A stretch of DNA of 9,969 bases from Chordibacter forsetii (GTDB taxonomy: Bacteria; Verrucomicrobiota; Verrucomicrobiia; Opitutales; Seribacteraceae), in NCBI RefSeq assembly GCF_964187505.1, contig NZ_CAXLML010000102.1, positions 1 through 9,969 of the forward strand, given 5' to 3'. Below are positions 5,976-9,969 of this stretch, in pieces; position 1 is the first letter of the stretch; each line of letters opens with the position of its first letter. The notes below the pieces were generated by a model, which was not told the origin of the DNA, searched no databases, and worked only from the letters and a program-made list of their open reading frames with translations. The position numbers and the translations under genes were made by a program.

Positions 5976-7406
5976 TTAGGCGAGCACTCCCTTGGCACAT
6001 TTCCCAATTCCGTCCTTCGTGGCGTAAAACGGTCGTTTTTCAACCTCGTATGCGGTTTTTGGATTGATCCCCATCAAAGTAAAAATAGTCGCGTGCAAAT
6101 CCTCGATTGATAAAGGATTCTTAACCGCCATGAGCGGACGTTCGTCGGCAGTCTCTCCATACACATGACCTTGTTTCACTCCACCTCCCCACATCATAAT
6201 GCTGGAACCTCCAGTAAAATGACGGTGCAATCCGTACTGTTTCATTTCCTTGAGATTGTCGGTACGGGCTCTTGATTGATCGGGTGCAGTGGAACCGGGT
6301 ACACCTTCAATCATCATATCCCGGCTAAATTCGCTCGCGAGAATGACTAGGGTACGGTCGAGCATTCCCCGGGCTTCAAGATCAAGAATCAATTGTGCGA
6401 CCGGTTGATCAATTTCTTTTTTCATGCGAGTGGCGGTGGTGTGCCCATTTTCATGAGTATCCCAATTGAGAAAGGGTACATATTCGGTGGTGACCTCAAC
6501 AAACCTTGATCCCTGTTCCACCAGCCTGCGGGCGAGTAGGCAACCCTGCCCAAATCGGGAGTCGCCATATTTATTAGCCGAATCTTTTGGTTCACGGGTT
6601 AGATCAAAAGCATGTTTCTCATCCGATTGTAAAAGCCTGTGGGCGGCTTCCATCGAACGGATCATTGATTCTCCCTGGAAATCGCTCATGTTTTCGCGAT
6701 TTGGGTTTTGGTCTAGCAGACTTTTAAAATGTTTGTAACGGTTGCTAAATCGCCCTGGTTCCATTCCTTTTGGGGGTTGCACAGACTGCACCGCCTGCTC
6801 AGGAAAAGGCAGGTTCATTGGACCATGCTCAGATCCAAAAAATCCCGCCGTGGTAAATGCTTTTAGTTCTTCTTTTTCGCCCACGCCTTCAAGCCGCTGC
6901 CCAATATTTATGAAAGGTGGGACGACCTCATTTTTCGGACCGAGTACCTTGGACATCCACGCCCCTAAATGTGGTGCTGCCACTGTGATTGGGGGAACAT
7001 AGCCGGTGTGCCAATGGTACTGGTGGCGGGAATGCAGGATTGCTCCCAGGTCGGGCTGGATAGCGGAACGGATTAAGGTTCCACGGTCCATAACCTGTGC
7101 GATGTTTTCGAGACCCTGAGAAATTTTTACCCCATCGACATTGGTATCAATAGCCGGAAATGTACTAAGGATTTTTTTTACTTCCAACCCGTCCTCGTAG
7201 GGAAGGTAGGTTTTGGGGTCGAAGGTATCGGGTGATGCCATGCCACCCGCCATCCAAATAACAATACAGGAATCTGCACGAGCTTGGGGGTGAGGGATTT
7301 GTTCGTTTCCCCAAAGACTGGTGCTTGGTGCTGCGAGAGCAGCCGTGGAGGCGAGGCCGAGTTGTTTAAGGAAATCCCGTCTTTGTAAGGCTTCAAAAGA
7401 GTTCAT
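5976..7406 (-). CDS. Tat-exported DUF1501 family protein
   Basis: DUF1501 proteins have an alkaline-phosphatase/sulfatase-like fold and abound in Planctomycetota and Verrucomicrobiota; their reaction is unknown. With the ATG at 7406 the product is 476 residues, a usual family length. RRDFLK at 9-14, followed by a hydrophobic stretch to about 28 (LGLASTAALAA), is a twin-arginine signal. Family hallmarks follow: IVIWMAGGMASPDTFDPK (48-65), a His-rich HSRHQYHWH (125-133), HGPMNLPFP (194-202), NWDTHENG (314-321), LVILASEFSR (353-362), HRHF (394-397), WGGGVKQG (406-413) and EDLHATIFTLMG (435-446). An in-frame ATG at 7466 would add 20 residues but overlap the upstream gene and bury the Tat motif, so 7406 is preferred. 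It starts 17 bases after the DUF1553 stop, with no clear Shine-Dalgarno, and is surely co-transcribed. Confidence 0.93.
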   Translation of the reverse strand: MNSFEALQRRDFLKQLGLASTAALAAPSTSLWGNEQIPHPQARADSCIVIWMAGGMASPDTFDPKTYLPYEDGLEVKKILSTFPAIDTNVDGVKISQGLENIAQVMDRGTLIRSAIQPDLGAILHSRHQYHWHTGYVPPITVAAPHLGAWMSKVLGPKNEVVPPFINIGQRLEGVGEKEELKAFTTAGFFGSEHGPMNLPFPEQAVQSVQPPKGMEPGRFSNRYKHFKSLLDQNPNRENMSDFQGESMIRSMEAAHRLLQSDEKHAFDLTREPKDSANKYGDSRFGQGCLLARRLVEQGSRFVEVTTEYVPFLNWDTHENGHTTATRMKKEIDQPVAQLILDLEARGMLDRTLVILASEFSRDMMIEGVPGSTAPDQSRARTDNLKEMKQYGLHRHFTGGSSIMMWGGGVKQGHVYGETADERPLMAVKNPLSIEDLHATIFTLMGINPKTAYEVEKRPFYATKDGIGKCAKGVLA

Positions 7407-7423
7407 TTTGCTTAATCTATGGG

Positions 7424-9799
7424 TTAGCGAATAATTTGAAAACCGGGCTGCATAAAGACCATCCATAGCAAGTCTTCTAACCCCTGCTGTTCGGGTGAAT
7501 TTTTGGTGACTGCAAGCAAGGTCTCTTCTTCATTGGGAGTTGGGTTGCGCCCGAGTGCATGGCGGTACAGCCAGTTGTGAATTTGCCCAGTGTTTTTAGA
7601 TTTTGATAATCTCATTGCTCCCTCTTTGAGTGTGTCGGAGAGAATTTCCCCGTTTGCCAAATCGATTGCCTGTAGAGTTGTTAGAGAGGATGGTCTAGAA
7701 GTTACCACCTGGTCGCGGTGGGGTCGTCCAAGTGAACGCATGAGGAAATTATTGGCGACTAGAGATGCCCGTACCGGAGGCTCGGGTCCTGTTTTCCCAT
7801 CCTGTATATCGCTGCTGTGTAAAACTTTGTTCCAGGGACCTTGTCCGTATTCCTTTTCAGTATGAGCAGTGGACCAATCTTTTTCAGGTACCTGGGCTTT
7901 CCAGTCAGGACCCGTTTCGATGACCTTTATTTTGTCTGTAAATTGTAAAACAAGCTGTCCCACAAACCCCATACTCCCACCAAACATTTCGGCCTGCACT
8001 TCTATGGTGTTTTTACCGGAATTAAAAAGATCAGTCTTCACCAGTTTTACCGGTTTTTGCCATACCTTGGATCGGGCGACTGACTTGCCGTTAATCGTGA
8101 TGGAAAAGGCATTGTCACAAGTAGCAAGAATTCCAACTGCAACTGGTTGTTCGGAGAGAACTATTTCTTTACGAAGGTTGATTTTGGCTGCCCGTTCTTT
8201 CGTCCATATCCACTTGGCGTTAATTTTTTCAGGCCAAGCAAATTGTTTAACCTCAGTGGGCAAATTTCCTTTGTGGGCGTAACTTCTTTCAACTTTGGCG
8301 TTTGCATTTTGAGGGTGGCTTGAAGTTACCTGCCAGATTGAGTCCATCAATTGCTCCGCAGACATACGCTTTGGCAACGGCCCGTTGTATGCGTATTCCA
8401 AGCCTGGTTCCCCAGATAAGAGATCACTTTGTGAACGATAAGCGTGTGAGGTCATCACAAAGTGCATGAATTTTTTAAGGTCGTACTCATCTTTAGCGAA
8501 GCGGTTGGCCAGATAATCAAGAAGGTCTTCATTCCAAGGCTTTGTGTGCATTGCATCGACTGGATGAACAATTCCACGACCCATTATTTTGGCCCAAATA
8601 CGATTTACTATGGTGCGGGTAAACCTGCCGTTTTCCGGGTGGGTCATTAAGCCAGCCAACTGCTTGAGCCGTTCATTCTTTGTCGCATTTTTATCGATTT
8701 GTCCCAGTTCTGGAAACATCCACCGGGCGGTAGCCATCTTACCGGTGGGAATATCGCACCTTTCGAGCTCGAGGGGCTTTTCGGAAAAGACCGCAGCCAG
8801 GTCATACGCTTCCTGTAGAGTCCAGCGATCAATAAAGCTGTCATGACAACTGGCACATTTCATATTAATTCCCAAAAAGACCTGGGAAACATTCTGGGCG
8901 AACTGCATGTTTCGGGTTTGGCTGGCATTGACGCTTCCACGCCATTTAATTCCGTTGATGAAGCCTTCTGATTCTTTGTTTACATCGATCAGTTCTCGGG
9001 TCATTTGGTCATAGGGCTTATTCTCACGAAGTGATCTATACAACCAGGTAGTGATTTGGGTACGTCCCTTAGTGATAAATCCAGTGCCTGTGTAGTCGTT
9101 GCGCAGTAAATCATTCCAAAAAGTAAGCCAGTGATCAGCATAGGCAATTTTCCGTTTGAGCAGGTCATCGACCAGTTCCTCGCTCTTTTTGTCAGATGTA
9201 CTGTTCAAAAAGGCATCGCGTTCCTCCGGTGTGGGTAACAACCCAATCAGGTCGAGGTAGACCCGGCGGACAAAGGTCTCCTCGGGTGCCGCAGCGGGTA
9301 GGGGGACTTTCCGCATTGAAAGGTCTCTGTCGAGAATGCGGTCGATTGGATGGTCCCTACCTGCCTGAGCTGGGGGCAGAGTGACCACTCTTGGCTTAAG
9401 TTGGGGTTCCCAGCCGGAGCTGCCGAGGCGGATTTCCTCGGGCCATTCCATACCCTCCTTCACCCATTGGTGAAGAAGATGAACTTCTTTATCACTAAGT
9501 CCAGGTCCTTTGGGGGGCATGCGATCATCAGTATCATCAGTGGCAACCAGTTCGAGGAAATAGCTTTCATCGGGCTCTCCGGGCACCGCCACTTCTCCTC
9601 CCTCTCCTCCCGCAAGAAATTCTCCAAGCGTATTCAACGAGAGCCCCCCCTTTTTCTTTCCCTCTGTATGGCACTCTGCACAATTCTTTTTGAGAACAGG
9701 CATTATCTGATGCACGAAATCAATTTTACCTATTAAAGCAGGGCTCGATTGAAGCATAGCCAAAAGAATAAAGGCCTTGGGTGTTATGTGATTAATCAT
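7424..9799 (-). CDS. PSCyt1-DUF1549-DUF1553 cytochrome-type protein with inserted beta-sandwich
   Basis: This 791-residue exported protein has the planctomycete cytochrome architecture. A hydrophobic N-terminus (FILLAMLQSSPALIG) resembles a signal peptide. A PSCyt1 domain carries the heme motif CAECH (40-44) and a likely distal ligand Met94 in DRMPPKGPGL. DUF1549 (about 150-345) includes VRRVYLDLIGLLPTPEE and a second CxxCH, CASCH (315-319). DUF1553 follows with FTRTIVNRIWAKIMGRGIV (393-411) and MSAEQLMDSIWQV (479-491), and resumes at FLMRSLGRPHRD through LYRHALGR. Between the halves, about 527-655 reads like a carbohydrate-binding beta-sandwich. The family function is unproven; electron transfer or polysaccharide use are suggested. 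The frame stays open upstream to a GTG at 9856, adding 19 residues, but the ATG at 9799 gives a cleaner signal peptide. It lies 17 bases before the DUF1501 gene. Confidence 0.92.
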   Translation of the reverse strand: MINHITPKAFILLAMLQSSPALIGKIDFVHQIMPVLKKNCAECHTEGKKKGGLSLNTLGEFLAGGEGGEVAVPGEPDESYFLELVATDDTDDRMPPKGPGLSDKEVHLLHQWVKEGMEWPEEIRLGSSGWEPQLKPRVVTLPPAQAGRDHPIDRILDRDLSMRKVPLPAAAPEETFVRRVYLDLIGLLPTPEERDAFLNSTSDKKSEELVDDLLKRKIAYADHWLTFWNDLLRNDYTGTGFITKGRTQITTWLYRSLRENKPYDQMTRELIDVNKESEGFINGIKWRGSVNASQTRNMQFAQNVSQVFLGINMKCASCHDSFIDRWTLQEAYDLAAVFSEKPLELERCDIPTGKMATARWMFPELGQIDKNATKNERLKQLAGLMTHPENGRFTRTIVNRIWAKIMGRGIVHPVDAMHTKPWNEDLLDYLANRFAKDEYDLKKFMHFVMTSHAYRSQSDLLSGEPGLEYAYNGPLPKRMSAEQLMDSIWQVTSSHPQNANAKVERSYAHKGNLPTEVKQFAWPEKINAKWIWTKERAAKINLRKEIVLSEQPVAVGILATCDNAFSITINGKSVARSKVWQKPVKLVKTDLFNSGKNTIEVQAEMFGGSMGFVGQLVLQFTDKIKVIETGPDWKAQVPEKDWSTAHTEKEYGQGPWNKVLHSSDIQDGKTGPEPPVRASLVANNFLMRSLGRPHRDQVVTSRPSSLTTLQAIDLANGEILSDTLKEGAMRLSKSKNTGQIHNWLYRHALGRNPTPNEEETLLAVTKNSPEQQGLEDLLWMVFMQPGFQIIR
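7835..8221 (-). other. Inserted beta-sandwich (galactose-binding-like) domain within DUF1553
   Basis: This covers residues about 527-655 of the PSCyt/DUF1553 protein. It opens with NAKWIWTKE, then alternating strands (NLRKEIVL, VAVGILATCDNAFSITINGK), a VQAEMFGGSMGFVGQLVLQF block, and closes with DWSTAHTEKEYGQGPW. That final W-x-x-A ... YG-x-x-PW pattern is familiar from jelly-roll modules attached to rhamnosidases and related glycoside hydrolases. No catalytic residues are inferred. Assignment is by eye and boundaries are approximate. Confidence 0.55.
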
Positions 9800-9894
9800 G
9801 CCTAAAACAAATGTAAGTAGAGAGGCGTTTCTTACGAGGCTAATTCCCAGGTACACTCAGAATATAGAGTTGGGCTAAGTCGGGTTGTTTTCTG
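9800..9894 (-). other. Leader of the DUF1553-DUF1501 unit
   Basis: This 95-base gap lies between the stop of the right-edge gene (9895) and the preferred ATG at 9799. On the minus strand TATATT at 9866-9861 could serve as a -10 element, placing a start site near 9854, downstream of the alternative GTG and consistent with initiation at 9799. No matching -35 hexamer is seen, and no terminator follows the upstream gene. Read-through from that gene is equally possible. Confidence 0.25.
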
Positions 9895-9969
9895 TCACCT
9901 AAGTTGAAAGAGCATTTCCATCTCTTTCCATTGTTCATTGGCATTAGTCCCGGGCATGCGAATTTGACA
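9895..9969 (-). CDS. 3' end of an unidentified gene (partial, runs off the right edge)
   Basis: The minus-strand frame entering at 9969 is open for 24 codons to a TGA at 9897-9895. The residues include RMPGTNANEQWKEMEMLFQL followed by Arg, a mix of polar and amphipathic helix-like residues that looks like a real C-terminus. It has the same strand as the DUF1553 gene and sits 95 bases upstream of its preferred start, so it may head the same transcript. A second frame (9968-9840) is also open for 42 codons but gives a less protein-like composition. I cannot name the family from so short a tail. Confidence 0.4.
   Translation of the reverse strand, partial: CQIRMPGTNANEQWKEMEMLFQLR

Noticed and set aside
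7407..7466. Upstream ATG start giving the DUF1501 protein 20 extra residues
   Set aside because: It overlaps the DUF1553 stop by 43 bases and would place the Tat RRDFLK motif about 30 residues in; the ATG at 7406 gives a normal Tat signal.
9800..9856. GTG start at 9856 for the DUF1553 protein
   Set aside because: It is possible, but it adds a second hydrophobic stretch before the signal-like segment; the ATG at 9799 gives a simpler exported N-terminus. Not fully excluded.
9840..9968. Alternative 42-codon minus-strand frame at the right edge
   Set aside because: Its composition is less protein-like than the overlapping 24-codon frame and it runs into the likely leader of the next gene.
9964..9969. 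Perfect TTGACA on the plus strand at the window edge, possibly a -35 element
   Set aside because: The -10 region would lie outside the window, so it cannot be judged.

Overview
The window looks like chromosomal DNA from a member of the Planctomycetota/Verrucomicrobiota group, probably a Verrucomicrobiota-like bacterium. The strongest reason is the minus-strand pair encoding a planctomycete-type cytochrome/DUF1549/DUF1553 protein followed by a Tat-exported DUF1501 protein. This pairing is a hallmark of that superphylum. Sampled coding lines hand-count at about 47-55% G+C, and recognisable Shine-Dalgarno sequences are scarce. No tRNA, rRNA, CRISPR array or insertion sequence was seen.

Layout. 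Bases 1-307 are AT-rich (about 31% G+C over the first 240 bases by hand count). They hold only gene remnants: a possible 3' gene tail on the plus strand and a minus-strand open stretch resembling the end of an SGNH/GDSL hydrolase. Plus-strand genes then run from 308 to 5885: an atypical SDR NAD(P)-binding protein; carB (carbamoyl-phosphate synthase large subunit); purU (formyltetrahydrofolate deformylase), whose GTG start overlaps the carB stop; a 71-residue two-helix membrane protein; and an unrecognised 117-residue protein. A convergent junction lies at 5886-5975. Minus-strand genes fill the rest. In transcription order these are the tail of an unidentified gene at the right edge, the 791-residue diheme-type DUF1549/DUF1553 protein, and the DUF1501 protein.

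How the genes work together. CarB supplies carbamoyl phosphate for pyrimidine and arginine synthesis. PurU releases formate from 10-formyl-tetrahydrofolate, which feeds or balances purine and one-carbon metabolism. Their 4-base overlap implies translational coupling of two nucleotide-related enzymes. The PSCyt/DUF1553 and DUF1501 proteins are both predicted to be exported and form a typical two-gene unit of unknown biochemical role, often discussed in connection with polysaccharide use.

The points most worth a second look are three. First, a perfect intrinsic terminator sits only 17 bases before the carB start, with an upstream hairpin whose 5' arm can also pair with the terminator 3' arm, as in an attenuator. 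Second, a beta-sandwich-like domain interrupts the DUF1553 region. Third, a decayed SGNH-like fragment lies at the left edge.
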